From Halopseudomonas aestusnigri (lineage in GTDB: Bacteria; Pseudomonadota; Gammaproteobacteria; Pseudomonadales; Pseudomonadaceae), in contig NZ_NBYK01000002.1 of NCBI RefSeq assembly GCF_002197985.1, forward strand, positions 89,041 to 153,040: 64,000 bases of DNA. Reading direction: 5' to 3'. Both the position numbers and the translations under genes were made by a program. This document shows, piece by piece, positions 37,845-46,795 of the stretch. How positions within the stretch are numbered: the first letter of the stretch is position 1; the number at the start of each line of letters is the position of its first letter. Below the pieces are notes generated by a model. The model searched no databases, was not told the DNA's origin, and worked only from the letters and a program-made list of their open reading frames with translations.

Positions 37845-38978
37845 ATGCGCGAGCCCACTCGTTGGCGCACTCAAACGACTCAACTGGCCTTTGCCATCGG
37901 CCAGCGGGCGCAGTTCCGCAAGCAATCCTTTGCTGCACGTGTGCTCAAGGCCGCTGGCCTGGGCGCTCTACTGATGACCGCATCAATCACACCCGCTCTG
38001 GCTGCCGATACCGTTGCTGAAGCACCCAAGCCGGCGATCATGTCTGATCTGGCCAGTCACTCTCTGCTGCTGGATGTCGCGTCTGCCGGCGATCGTCTGG
38101 TGGCCGTGGGCAGCCGTGGCCATATTGTCTATTCGGATGATCAGGGTGCCAGCTGGACTCAGGCTCAATCTCCCGTACGCCAGCTGCTGACCGCCGTTTA
38201 TTTTGCTGACGCCAGCCACGGCTGGGCGGTTGGTCACGATGGCGTGATCCTGCATTCCAGTGATGCCGGTGCCAGCTGGGAGCTGCAGTACCGTGACCCC
38301 GCCCTGGATGAAGCGGCCGATCCGGACGGCCCGGGCCTGCTTGAGCGCCCGCTGATGGACGTCTGGTTCCGTGATGCCAACACCGGTTTTGCCTTCGGTG
38401 CCTATGGTACTTACCTGCGCACCGATGACGCGGGCAAGACCTGGGAAGATCTGTCTTTCGACATCGATAACCCCGATGGCTTCCACTACAACGCGGTGAC
38501 CGCCGTGCAAGGCACCGGCCTGTTCCTGGTTGGCGAGATGGGCACCATGTATCGTTCCCCCGACTTTGGTGATAGCTGGGAAACTCTGCAGAGCTCGCCC
38601 TATGACGGTACCTGGTTCGGTACCGCCGGTACCGGCCTTGAAGGCCAGGTCGTAGTCTGGGGTTTGCGCGGAAACATGTACCGCTCGGCTGATTTTGGCG
38701 ACAGCTGGGAGCAGGTCGAGCTGCACACCCCGAACAATGGCCCGCTGGAAGCGACCCTGCTTGGTGGCAACCTGTCTGCTGACGGTTCGCTGTCGGTTGT
38801 TGGCGCCGGTGGCGTGGTGGTGACCAGCACCGATCATGGCAAGACCTTCAATGTTGCGGTTCGTCCGGACCGCGTTGCCCTGGCAACAGCCAAGCGCCTG
38901 CCAGACGGCGAGCTGGTGCTGGTCGGCCAGCAAGGCGTGGTCAAGGCGGCAGCCAATGGCCTGCCCGAAAACCAATAA
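37845..38978 (+). CDS. Exported YCF48-like beta-propeller protein, copy 2
   Basis: A 377-residue paralogue of copy 1, starting at ATG 37845 (MREPTRWRTQ). An in-frame ATG nine codons upstream is less likely because the GGGGGAATGGTGT before 37845 matches the ribosome site of copy 1. The signal region is long with cleavage near ALA-AD. BNR-type repeats align one-to-one with copy 1 (SDDQGASWTQA, SSDAGASWELQ, TDDAGKTWEDL, SPDFGDSWETL); the proteins are clearly similar throughout, apart from the N-terminus. It is followed 24 bases later by its own RND transporter gene. Role as for copy 1. Confidence 0.88.
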   Translation: MREPTRWRTQTTQLAFAIGQRAQFRKQSFAARVLKAAGLGALLMTASITPALAADTVAEAPKPAIMSDLASHSLLLDVASAGDRLVAVGSRGHIVYSDDQGASWTQAQSPVRQLLTAVYFADASHGWAVGHDGVILHSSDAGASWELQYRDPALDEAADPDGPGLLERPLMDVWFRDANTGFAFGAYGTYLRTDDAGKTWEDLSFDIDNPDGFHYNAVTAVQGTGLFLVGEMGTMYRSPDFGDSWETLQSSPYDGTWFGTAGTGLEGQVVVWGLRGNMYRSADFGDSWEQVELHTPNNGPLEATLLGGNLSADGSLSVVGAGGVVVTSTDHGKTFNVAVRPDRVALATAKRLPDGELVLVGQQGVVKAAANGLPENQ

Positions 38979-39002
38979 CAAACAGCTGCCAGGAGAGTCT
39001 GG

Positions 39003-41357
39003 ATGTCCAAGCTTCATCAGGAAACGAGCGCTCCCTTTGTGGAACGCTTGATCTTCAACAATCGGATTGTTGTTCTTCTGCTGTTCGCGCTGCTGACCGT
39101 GTTCTTCGGTTATCAGGCTGCGCAGGTCAAGCCCGATACCAGCTTCGAGAAGATGATTCCTCTCAAGCATCCCTACATTGCCAACATGATCGCGCACGAG
39201 AACGATCTGCCGAACCTCGGCAACTCGATTCGCATCGCTGTCGAGATCAAGGATGGCGATATCTTCAGTACCGAGTACATGGAGACCCTCAAGCGGATCA
39301 ACGACGAGGTGTTCTTCCTGCCCGGTGTTGACCGCTCCAATCTGCGTTCGCTCTGGACGCCTAACGTGCGCTGGACCGAGGTGACCGAGTACGGTTTTGA
39401 CGGTGGTCCGGTTGCCAATCGTCCGGCCTATCTGAGCGAGGCCGACCTGGAAGAGCTGCGTGAAAACGTGCTCAAGTCCGGTGAAATCGGTCGTCTGGTG
39501 GCGAACAACTTCAAGTCCACCATCATCGACATCCCGCTGCAGGAAGCGTATCCCAACCCGGAGAATCAGGGCGAACTGATTCAGCTCGACTACGGCGATT
39601 TCTCCCGTCAGCTGGAAGAGAAGATCCGCAGCGAGTTTCAGGGCGAGAACCCGAACATCCAGATTCACATTGTCGGTTTTGCCAAGAAGGTCGGTGACCT
39701 GATCGACGGCATCATCAAGGTGGTGATGTTCTTCGGTGCTGCGCTGCTGATCACCTTTGTTCTGCTGATGATGTTCACCCGCTGCCTGAAAAGCTCGATC
39801 ACCACACTGGTGTGCTCGGTTATCGCGGTGGTCTGGCAGCTTGGCTTGCTGCGTACCCTGGGCTTTGGTCTGGACCCGTACTCGATTCTGGTTCCGTTCC
39901 TGGTATTTGCCATCGGCATTTCCCACGGTGTGCAAATCATCAATGGCATGGCGATCGAGTACACCAACGCCGATGACAGCCAGACCGCTGCCCGTCGTGC
40001 GTTCCGTGCACTGTACATCCCGGGCATCGTTGCACTGATTTCCGATGCGGTCGGCTTTGTAACCCTGCTGCTGATCGAGATCGAGGTCATCCGTGAGCTG
40101 GGTATTGCAGCGTCTGTGGGTGTGGGTGTGATCATCCTGACCAACCTGATGCTGCTGCCGATCCTGATGTCCTACATCGGTATCAGCCGCAAGGCGGTCG
40201 AGCGCAACCGCAACATGGCCAACCGTCCGCAAGGCCTGTGGCTCGGTGTTGCCAAGTTTGCTCATCCGACGGTCGCGCCGATTTCGGTCGTGCTGGCCAT
40301 TATTGCCTTCGGCTTTGGTATCTATCACGGCAAGAACGTGGCCATCGGCGACCTGGATCCGGGTGCACCGGAGCTGCGTGCCGATTCGCGTTACAACCTG
40401 GATAACCAGTTCATCATCGAAAACTATTCCACCAGCTCCGACATTCTGGTGGTCATGGTCAAGACGCCAGACGAGATGTGCTCGGCCTACGAGACCATGG
40501 AAGCCATCGATCAGCTGGAATGGCGGATGAACAACCTGGAAGGCGTGCAGTCGGCGGTTTCGCTGGTTACGGTAGCCAAACAGGTGATCATGGGTAACAA
40601 CGAGGGCAACCTGAAGTGGCAAACCCTGTCGCGTAACCAGGACAACCTGAACAACGCCATCAGCCGTGCGCCGTCGGGCATGTTCAACTCGGCCTGCTCG
40701 CTGGCTCCGGTCATGATCTTCCTGGACGATCACAAGGCAGACACCCTGAAGCGGGCGACCGCAGAAGTGGAAGCGTTCGCTGCCGAGTACAACACCGAGG
40801 ACATGCAGTTCCTGCTGGCTGCCGGTAATGCCGGTATCGAAGCGGCGACCAACGTCGTGATCGAAGCGTCCCAGACCAAGATGCTGCTCACCGTATACGC
40901 GGTGGTCATCCTGATGTGTCTGATTACCTTCCGTTCGATCCGCGCGGTGCTGTGTATCATCATCCCGCTGGCCCTGACCTCGGTTCTGGCCAACGCCCTG
41001 ATGGCATTCCTGGGCATCGGCGTGAAGGTGGCAACGTTGCCGGTAATTGCGCTCGGTGTGGGTATCGGTGTCGACTACGGCATCTATATCTACAGCCGTC
41101 TGGAAACCTATCTGCGTCAGGGCCTGCCGCTGCAGGAGGCCTACTATGAAACCCTGAAGACCACGGGTAAGGCCGTGACCTTCACCGGCTTCACCCTGGC
41201 CATTGGTGTGGCGACCTGGATTTTCTCTGCGATCAAGTTTCAGGCCGACATGGGTATCCTGCTGACCTTCATGTTCCTGTGGAACATGTTCGGCGCACTG
41301 TGGCTGTTGCCGGCTCTGGCTCGCTTCCTGATCCGTCCGGAGAAGCTGCGTAGCTGA
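39003..41357 (+). CDS. RND/MMPL-family transporter, copy 2
   Basis: A 784-residue paralogue of the copy 1 transporter with the same 12-TM, two-periplasmic-domain layout and motifs (FAIGISHGVQIINGMAI, GVGIGVDYGIYIYSRLE). Both copies share long identical stretches in the first periplasmic domain, for example YFSTEYMETL-like (here IFSTEYMETLKRINDEVFFL) and TPNVRWTEVTEYGFDGGPV. Divergence is greatest in the TM2-TM6 region and linker. CAGGAGAG precedes the start. It ends at its own terminator. The pair arose by tandem duplication of the whole two-gene unit. Confidence 0.92.
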   Translation: MSKLHQETSAPFVERLIFNNRIVVLLLFALLTVFFGYQAAQVKPDTSFEKMIPLKHPYIANMIAHENDLPNLGNSIRIAVEIKDGDIFSTEYMETLKRINDEVFFLPGVDRSNLRSLWTPNVRWTEVTEYGFDGGPVANRPAYLSEADLEELRENVLKSGEIGRLVANNFKSTIIDIPLQEAYPNPENQGELIQLDYGDFSRQLEEKIRSEFQGENPNIQIHIVGFAKKVGDLIDGIIKVVMFFGAALLITFVLLMMFTRCLKSSITTLVCSVIAVVWQLGLLRTLGFGLDPYSILVPFLVFAIGISHGVQIINGMAIEYTNADDSQTAARRAFRALYIPGIVALISDAVGFVTLLLIEIEVIRELGIAASVGVGVIILTNLMLLPILMSYIGISRKAVERNRNMANRPQGLWLGVAKFAHPTVAPISVVLAIIAFGFGIYHGKNVAIGDLDPGAPELRADSRYNLDNQFIIENYSTSSDILVVMVKTPDEMCSAYETMEAIDQLEWRMNNLEGVQSAVSLVTVAKQVIMGNNEGNLKWQTLSRNQDNLNNAISRAPSGMFNSACSLAPVMIFLDDHKADTLKRATAEVEAFAAEYNTEDMQFLLAAGNAGIEAATNVVIEASQTKMLLTVYAVVILMCLITFRSIRAVLCIIIPLALTSVLANALMAFLGIGVKVATLPVIALGVGIGVDYGIYIYSRLETYLRQGLPLQEAYYETLKTTGKAVTFTGFTLAIGVATWIFSAIKFQADMGILLTFMFLWNMFGALWLLPALARFLIRPEKLRS

Positions 41358-41374
41358 GTGGTTTGAGCTGCACA

Positions 41375-41402
41375 AAAAAACCGCCTTCGGGCGGTTTTTT
41401 TG
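41375..41402. terminator. Terminator after RND copy 2
   Basis: Hairpin ACCGCC-ttcg-GGCGGT with flanking A7 and T7 runs. Confidence 0.93.
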
Positions 41403-41570
41403 TGGGGACGGTTCAACGCTGAGTTTCGAGATAAACGCATCTGTTGGAGGTCGTTGCTCAGCGGTCCGGGGAGGGCAGGGGTAATGCTGTAACTGGGAAG
41501 AGATAATTCGAGTAGCAGAGCTGTTTGCCGAGTTGCCGCGATCCTCATTTTTCGCCTTTCCTGGCGAGCC

Positions 41571-41799
41571 AAGGGGGACCGCTTGCCCGGCCCCCCTTAG
41601 CAATCCCCCCGGGCACCCGGCTACGCGGCCCTGCGGGCTCGCTGCGTTGCTCGGTCTGGCGGGGGCCGGCAGAACTCGTCGCTACGCTCCTCAAACAGGC
41701 TGCCGTCCTTCTTCCCGCCAGCCCTGCGCTACTCGCCCGCGTAAACGGGACTTGAGCTTGTGCACACTCGACCATCGGAGACGGCGCGGTGTGCCGTCT
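41571..41799. repeat. GC-rich block of nested inverted repeats, unexplained
   Basis: In the only long gene-free stretch (41358-41895) this block holds several stems: AAGGGGG (41571-41577) / CCCCCTT (41592-41598); CTGGCGGG (41656-41663) / CCCGCCAG (41714-41721) enclosing GGCAG (41668-41672) / CTGCC (41700-41704); and AGACGGC (41779-41785) / GCCGTCT (41793-41799). It is much more GC-rich than the flanks. Several frames stay open but none has a ribosome site or plausible product. It may be a dispersed repeat or structured RNA. The remainder of 41400-41895 shows nothing I can name. Confidence 0.45.
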
Positions 41800-41895
41800 T
41801 GGGCCTACAGGAACGAAGCTCGGTTAATGAGATTCAATGACCTGTCAAGGCAGACCGTGTTGGGCGTCGATACGACAAACCAAGGATTGTCTGTG

Positions 41896-43560
41896 TCACA
41901 CATCCGGATATAGCGGCTCAATCGCATTCTCACCCAGCGCTTCGGCCTCGCGCTGGCGGGCTTGGGTTACCTTGCGAACGGCGCGCCAGAGCGGTTTGCC
42001 GCGCCAGGCGTGTTCGGTCTGGCCAAACAGGCAGCCGTTCAAATCATCCAGCGCGTCGGCAAGGATGGGGTGGGCGTGACTGAGGGCGATGAGGTCGCTT
42101 TCCTGCTGTTTGGCCCAGTGTTCCAGGGCCTTGCGGGCCTCGGCAGGCTGGTTGTGACGACAGGCTGTTTGCAGGTCGGCCAGCGGATTACCGGCCTGAT
42201 CGGCTTCGAGATTGACCGTATCTTCGCCCAGCTCATCGAGCGCGATCAGGGCACGTCGGGCTGTACGCAGCTGCAGCAGCGCCCAGCCCAGTGCCGCCAG
42301 CAGCAATGCGGTAGCAAGCTGCCACGGCCAGAGCAGTGGCAATTCGCCGGCGGGTTGGCTGGGGTAGGGTGCACTGCTGTCGTTAAAGCTGCTGTTGCCG
42401 CGAACAGTCAGGGTCACGGCGTCGAGCTCGGACACTTCCAGCTGGTCGGTGGTGGTGTTCCACCATTGCACACGGATCGCCGGCACGGTGAAACGTCCTG
42501 CGTGACGCGCCACCACCGCCGAGCTTTCCTGGCGCAGACCCAGTATGCCGTTGCTCGACAGCTGGTTCTCCAGCTGGGGCTGGTCGCTATATTGGCGCAG
42601 CTCGTCCTGATCATTGGTCAAGGTGTTGAGTTCAGGCAACTGGGTTGCGGTTAGCCCGTCAGCCTGGATCGACAGGGTTCTTGTCAGCGGCTCTCCGCGG
42701 GTCAGCTCGGTACTCGGATCAGGCTGCCAGTTCTGGCTCAGCCTGACCTGTCTGGCGGGAAGCCAGGGAACGCCTGCGGGATAGGTGTCGGGGATGGGTT
42801 TGACGGTCAGCTGCTGGCTCGGCGATCGCAGCTGAATAAAGCGGGCGTTGTGGGTCCCGGGTTGACCTTCGGATGCGCGCGGCGGCACCGCGGTGGCGCT
42901 GAACAGCTGGGAGGGAATGTCCAGTGTGCCGCTGTGCTGCGGATAGATGGCATAGCGCACTTCAATGACACCGTGGACGACGCCGTTGATCTCCTGTTCG
43001 TAGGTTTTGGGCGCGCCGAGCGCCTCAACGCGGGCATCGGGTATTTCCAGCCCGCTGAGGGCCGAGTCGTCGTACAGCGAGACCGAATGGTAGATACGCA
43101 GGGTCAGTAGCACCTGGGCCTGAACATAGGGCGTGCGGGTATCCAATTCACTGTCGATGAAAATCGGCGCAATGTCGGACGGGCTGACATCACGAGCCTG
43201 CTCGGCGCTCAGCACGCGCAGGGTAACCGGTTCGCTGCGCTCATCGGCCAGTTGCAGCGGAGGAATAACCACAAAGCCGGTGCGCAGCGGCATCAGGCGC
43301 ACGATCCAGCGGGTCACCGGCAGGCTGCGTCCGTTGATGGTACTGACCAGATTGAGCTTGCGGCTGGATTCGATCCGGAAGTGTTGCTCCAGCGGAGTCA
43401 GGTCCGGCGCATCATCGCGCTTTGCCAGGGTGCTTTCCAGTGTCAGTTCCAGCGGCTGCCCTTCGATCAACTGGGTGCGATCCACACTTGCCTGCAAAGC
43501 TGCGAAAGCGGGCAGGCTGATGGTTAGCAGTAGCAGGGTGAAAAGCAGCTGGCGCATCAT
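41896..43560 (-). CDS. batD: BatD-like protein (oxygen tolerance / aerotolerance family)
   Basis: A 554-residue exported membrane protein: signal peptide (about 1-20, PAFA-AL), a long beta-rich periplasmic part with repeated Ig-like domains (first: QASVDRTQLIEGQPLELTLE), then one transmembrane helix (about 420-440, LWPWQLATALLLAALGWALL) and a cytoplasmic tail of about 110 residues. Last gene of the moxR-bat operon; its start overlaps the batB/C stop by four bases. Bat proteins are thought to form an envelope complex with VWA partners; the molecular job is not settled. Confidence 0.85.
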   Translation of the reverse strand: MMRQLLFTLLLLTISLPAFAALQASVDRTQLIEGQPLELTLESTLAKRDDAPDLTPLEQHFRIESSRKLNLVSTINGRSLPVTRWIVRLMPLRTGFVVIPPLQLADERSEPVTLRVLSAEQARDVSPSDIAPIFIDSELDTRTPYVQAQVLLTLRIYHSVSLYDDSALSGLEIPDARVEALGAPKTYEQEINGVVHGVIEVRYAIYPQHSGTLDIPSQLFSATAVPPRASEGQPGTHNARFIQLRSPSQQLTVKPIPDTYPAGVPWLPARQVRLSQNWQPDPSTELTRGEPLTRTLSIQADGLTATQLPELNTLTNDQDELRQYSDQPQLENQLSSNGILGLRQESSAVVARHAGRFTVPAIRVQWWNTTTDQLEVSELDAVTLTVRGNSSFNDSSAPYPSQPAGELPLLWPWQLATALLLAALGWALLQLRTARRALIALDELGEDTVNLEADQAGNPLADLQTACRHNQPAEARKALEHWAKQQESDLIALSHAHPILADALDDLNGCLFGQTEHAWRGKPLWRAVRKVTQARQREAEALGENAIEPLYPDV

Positions 43561-45353
43561 CGAGGGCGTCCGTCGTTTTGTTGCAGGTGCTGATACAGGA
43601 ACTTGCGACGCAGCAGCTCAGCAGGGTTATCGGGTATGTCCCGCAGCCATTGTTGCACAGCCTGGCGCTGTTCGATCTGTCGCCGACCGCCGGCACCGCC
43701 GCCCATGACGGTGCTGTCGCCATTTTCCAGCTCCGGACTGTCGATCAGCTCCCCGGCAACCGCTGGTTCACTGCTGCTGCCCGTGCTTTCGGCATTGCTC
43801 GCAGAGCTGCTGGCGGAGTTTGCGGATATACCGGTCTGGGCGCCGGCTTTGTCGGCATCGGCTGCGCTGGCATTCGATGCGCCGGCACCGTCTTCGGTGT
43901 CGCTGCTGCGATTGCCGCTGCCAGCGCCGGTTTCGGGTTGCGGCGCAGACTCTGTCCCGTCGGGTGCGGTCTGTTCGGCTTTCTGTTCTGCCAGATAGGC
44001 TTCAACCCGCTCGCGGTTGTAACGTGCTGCGGTATGGTCGGGTGCCCGTGTCAGTGTCTGTTCGAAGGCCGCGAGCGCGGCGGGGTAGTCTCCAGCGAGC
44101 GCCAGGGCGGTACCGTGGCTGAAATGCAGTTCTGCATTGTCAGGTTGCTGCTCGGTCAGCGCGCCCCAGACCTCTGCCGCTCCGGCGTAGTCACCGCTCT
44201 CAAGCAGGGCATGGGCTCGCCACTGCGGGTCTTCGAAGCGTGCTGCCGCGTCCGCTGCCCGTCCTTCGGCCATCATGGCTGCGGCCTGCTGGTCGGCTCG
44301 TAACCACAGGTCGGCCCAGCTCATTGCAGAGGCCGGCGGTGGCAGCCAGATGGCGCAGAACATCAGCAGCAGCCAGCCACGGCGTGCGCCAAGGGCCGCC
44401 AGTGGTAGTAGCAATAGCACAAGCCAGTGGCCCTGGTCGCTGCGCTGTCGTTGTTCGGCGCTCACCTGTTGCGCTGCCTGCTCGCTGTTGAGCAGTTGGG
44501 TTATATCACTGTCATCCAGACTCATGCGGGCGTAGCGTCCGCCATGCGAGTAGGCGAACTCGGCCAACTCGGGTTCATTCAGACGTGGCAGCAGGATGCG
44601 CCCCTTGTCGTCGCGCATGAAGCCGCCCTCTGCCAGCGGTACCGGTGCGCCATCGGCGGTTCCGATGCCAATGACCTGCAGGCTGTCGCCCAAGCGCTCG
44701 GCGGCCAGTTCAAGACGAGCGCGGTCAAGGTCCTCGATACCGCTGGTCAGCAACAATACCTGAGTGGCGCTGCCACCTTGCTCATTGCGCAGGCTGGCGG
44801 CCAGCAACAGGGCCTGATCGGCCTGCTGGCCCCGAACCGGCATGATGTCGGGATGCAGGGCGTCGAGCAGATTGATCAGCGTGCTGTGATCTCGAGTCAG
44901 CGGGGCGACCAGGTGGGCACTGCCGGCGTAGGCAACAAGCGCTACCCGGCGGTCGGGGTAATGCTCCAGAATGTCGCGAATCTTGCGTTTGGCGCGCTCC
45001 AGCCGCGTCGGCTGCAGGTCATTGGACAGCATGCTGCGCGACACCTGCAGCACCAGGATAAGGCTGCTGCTGTCTTCACGTTGTACGCTGTCGGTTGACT
45101 CCCAGGCCGGGCCGGCGAGGGCGATCAGGCCCAGTGTCCAGACGGCGGCCAGCAGCAGATAGCGGCCGATGTAGTGCCGGCCCGGCTGGCCCTCTACCAG
45201 CGCCTTGCGCATCGCCGCCGGCAGCAGGCTGTCCCAGCCCGAGCGTTGACGGCGATGGCGGTACAGGTACCAGGACAACGCGAGGATCGGCACTATGCCG
45301 AACAACCAGAGCGGGCGCAAAAAGGTGAAGGGCAGCATGGGTTCAGTCGGCAT
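43557..45353 (-). CDS. BatB/BatC-like fusion: VWA domain plus TPR, degenerate metal site
   Basis: A 598-residue membrane protein. Two N-terminal TM helices (about 12-30 and 64-82) precede a von Willebrand A domain (about 95-290), then a third TM near 305-340, TPR repeats (about 355-455) and a low-complexity Ser/Ala/Gly/Glu tail. The start is ATG 45353, preceded by GGAGG and overlapping the upstream stop. The MIDAS motif is changed: the usual DxSxS reads Q103-V-S-R-S, and the later acidic loop reads LLTSGIEDLD rather than TDG. It therefore probably cannot bind a metal ion. The fusion combines what are separate BatB and BatC in some bacteria. Confidence 0.85.
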   Translation of the reverse strand: MPTEPMLPFTFLRPLWLFGIVPILALSWYLYRHRRQRSGWDSLLPAAMRKALVEGQPGRHYIGRYLLLAAVWTLGLIALAGPAWESTDSVQREDSSSLILVLQVSRSMLSNDLQPTRLERAKRKIRDILEHYPDRRVALVAYAGSAHLVAPLTRDHSTLINLLDALHPDIMPVRGQQADQALLLAASLRNEQGGSATQVLLLTSGIEDLDRARLELAAERLGDSLQVIGIGTADGAPVPLAEGGFMRDDKGRILLPRLNEPELAEFAYSHGGRYARMSLDDSDITQLLNSEQAAQQVSAEQRQRSDQGHWLVLLLLPLAALGARRGWLLLMFCAIWLPPPASAMSWADLWLRADQQAAAMMAEGRAADAAARFEDPQWRAHALLESGDYAGAAEVWGALTEQQPDNAELHFSHGTALALAGDYPAALAAFEQTLTRAPDHTAARYNRERVEAYLAEQKAEQTAPDGTESAPQPETGAGSGNRSSDTEDGAGASNASAADADKAGAQTGISANSASSSASNAESTGSSSEPAVAGELIDSPELENGDSTVMGGGAGGRRQIEQRQAVQQWLRDIPDNPAELLRRKFLYQHLQQNDGRPR

Positions 45354-46341
45354 GCAGCCTCCGGCGCAGCGAGGGGCTGCTCCACAACAGGCTGATCAGT
45401 AGCGCCATGGCCAGCGGCCAATGGTAAAGCGGCAGTGCCTGGCGAGTCGCCGGGCCACTGCGCAGGCTGGGTTCAAGCTGCTCGATGCGCTCGACGGCGC
45501 TCGCCAGCGAGGCGCTGTCGCGCACTCTGAAGTAGGCGCCGTCGGTAATCTTGGCGATTTCCTGCAGGGTTGTTTCATCCAGATCGCTGGCCGGGTCGGC
45601 ATTGCCCTCGAGCAGACTCATCAGATCCGTGTTGCCCTGACTTTCAGCGCCGACGCCGATGGTGAAGATCCGAATATGCTCGTCAGCGGCAAGTCTTGCG
45701 GCCTGAATCGGCGATATGCCGCCGGCGGTATTGGCGCCATCGGTTACCAGCAGCAACACCCGGCTGTTGGTTGGCTGTTCCATCAGGCGCTTGATGGCCA
45801 GGCCAATGGCATCGCCAATGGCGGTATCGCGCCCGGCCAGGCCGATAAAGGCTTCATCCAGCCATTGCCGGACGCTGTGCAAATCGTATGTCAGCGGGGA
45901 CTGCACGTAGGCGCGGGTACCGAACAGGATCAGACCGATGCGGTCACCGGTGCGCTGTTCGATCAGTGCATCAAGCCAGTGCTTGACCACGCTGAGTCGG
46001 TCGCTGGGCTGGTCATCCAGGCGCATGTCACGGGTGTCCATGCTGGCTGACAGATCCACTGCCAGCATCATGTCGCGGCCACTGCTCGGGGGCGGCAAGG
46101 GGGCGCCGAGCAGTTGCGGGCGAGCCGCCGCCAGCACCAGCAGCAGCCAGATCAGAATGAGCGGTGCCGAGCGTCGATGGGTGCGCGCAGCGGAGAGTTG
46201 GCCGGCATTCAGCCGCTGCAGACGTGCCAGAAAGGCGATCTGCAGCGCGGCCTCTGGCCGTTTTGCCGGCGGCAGCAGCCAGCGCAACAGCCATGGCAGC
46301 GGCAGCAGCAGAAGACTCGCGGGCCAGGCCAGTTCAAACAT
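45343..46341 (-). CDS. BatA-like VWA-domain membrane protein
   Basis: A 332-residue protein with two N-terminal TM helices (about 5-25 and 58-78), a VWA domain (about 88-280) and a C-terminal TM (about 305-325). Here the MIDAS is intact: AVDLSASMDTRD (D-x-S-x-S), RDTAIGDAIGLA with the threonine, and LLVTDGANTAGG with the aspartate. It is thus likely the metal-binding VWA partner of the degenerate BatB-like protein encoded next. It overlaps its neighbours on both sides. Confidence 0.88.
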   Translation of the reverse strand: MFELAWPASLLLLPLPWLLRWLLPPAKRPEAALQIAFLARLQRLNAGQLSAARTHRRSAPLILIWLLLVLAAARPQLLGAPLPPPSSGRDMMLAVDLSASMDTRDMRLDDQPSDRLSVVKHWLDALIEQRTGDRIGLILFGTRAYVQSPLTYDLHSVRQWLDEAFIGLAGRDTAIGDAIGLAIKRLMEQPTNSRVLLLVTDGANTAGGISPIQAARLAADEHIRIFTIGVGAESQGNTDLMSLLEGNADPASDLDETTLQEIAKITDGAYFRVRDSASLASAVERIEQLEPSLRSGPATRQALPLYHWPLAMALLISLLWSSPSLRRRLHAD

Positions 46342-46795
46342 GATTGTGCCTTATCCAGCGCAGCAGCTCGCGTTGCAGGATGCGGCGATCAGCAACACTG
46401 AGGTGGGCATCGGCCTGGTACAGGGTGCCACCAAGTGGTGCCAGAACGTCGGCCCGCGGCTTGGGGTAGTGCTGGCACAGATAGCTGACCCAGGCGTTGC
46501 CATACAGCCGGGTAGCGGCGACCTCGCCGCGGCTTTTCAGATGGCGCTTGAGCTGGGTGTTGAGTGCGGCCAGCCAGTCGTGATCCGAGAGGTCGTCGGC
46601 AATTTCCCAAAGAATGCGCTGGGCCTTGAGCCGCCTGCGTTGCCGGCGCCGGTTCAGCAGTATCGCCAGTGGTGAGAGGATGACCAGCAGCAACAGCAGC
46701 AGGGCGAGCGCGATCCAGCCCGGCGCCGGGGGCCACCAGCTGATCGGGGGCGGCAGGGCGGGCAGCAGCAGGCTGCCTTCCAGCGGGCTGGTCAT
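46334..46795 (-). CDS. DUF4381 membrane protein
   Basis: A 153-residue protein with one transmembrane helix (about 27-48, GWIALALLLLLLVILSPLAI) followed by a basic cytoplasmic stretch and a helical domain. Typical of DUF4381 proteins, which are always found in moxR-DUF58-VWA operons. No enzymatic motif. Overlaps the DUF58 gene (four bases) and batA-like gene (eight bases). Probably a structural part of the Bat complex. Confidence 0.85.
   Translation of the reverse strand: MTSPLEGSLLLPALPPPISWWPPAPGWIALALLLLLLVILSPLAILLNRRRQRRRLKAQRILWEIADDLSDHDWLAALNTQLKRHLKSRGEVAATRLYGNAWVSYLCQHYPKPRADVLAPLGGTLYQADAHLSVADRRILQRELLRWIRHNHV

Noticed and set aside
37983-41603. A 1206-codon open frame on the minus strand across the second YCF48-RND module, and similar long antisense frames at 35164-37557, 23117-25504, 17221-19101 and 50596-52401
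   Set aside because: They lie opposite well-supported genes and use the mirrored third-position GC bias of the real frame. Their translations are rich in Arg, Gln and His with no family motifs, and they lack ribosome sites.
41656-41721. Integron attC site
   Set aside because: The stem-loop is of suitable size, but the conserved RYYYAAC / GTTRRRY ends are missing and no integrase or cassette genes are present.
41525-41913. Overlapping plus-strand open frames in the gene-free stretch
   Set aside because: No ribosome site, Arg/Pro/Ser-rich low-quality translations, and both strands are open at the same place, as expected of GC-rich non-coding DNA.
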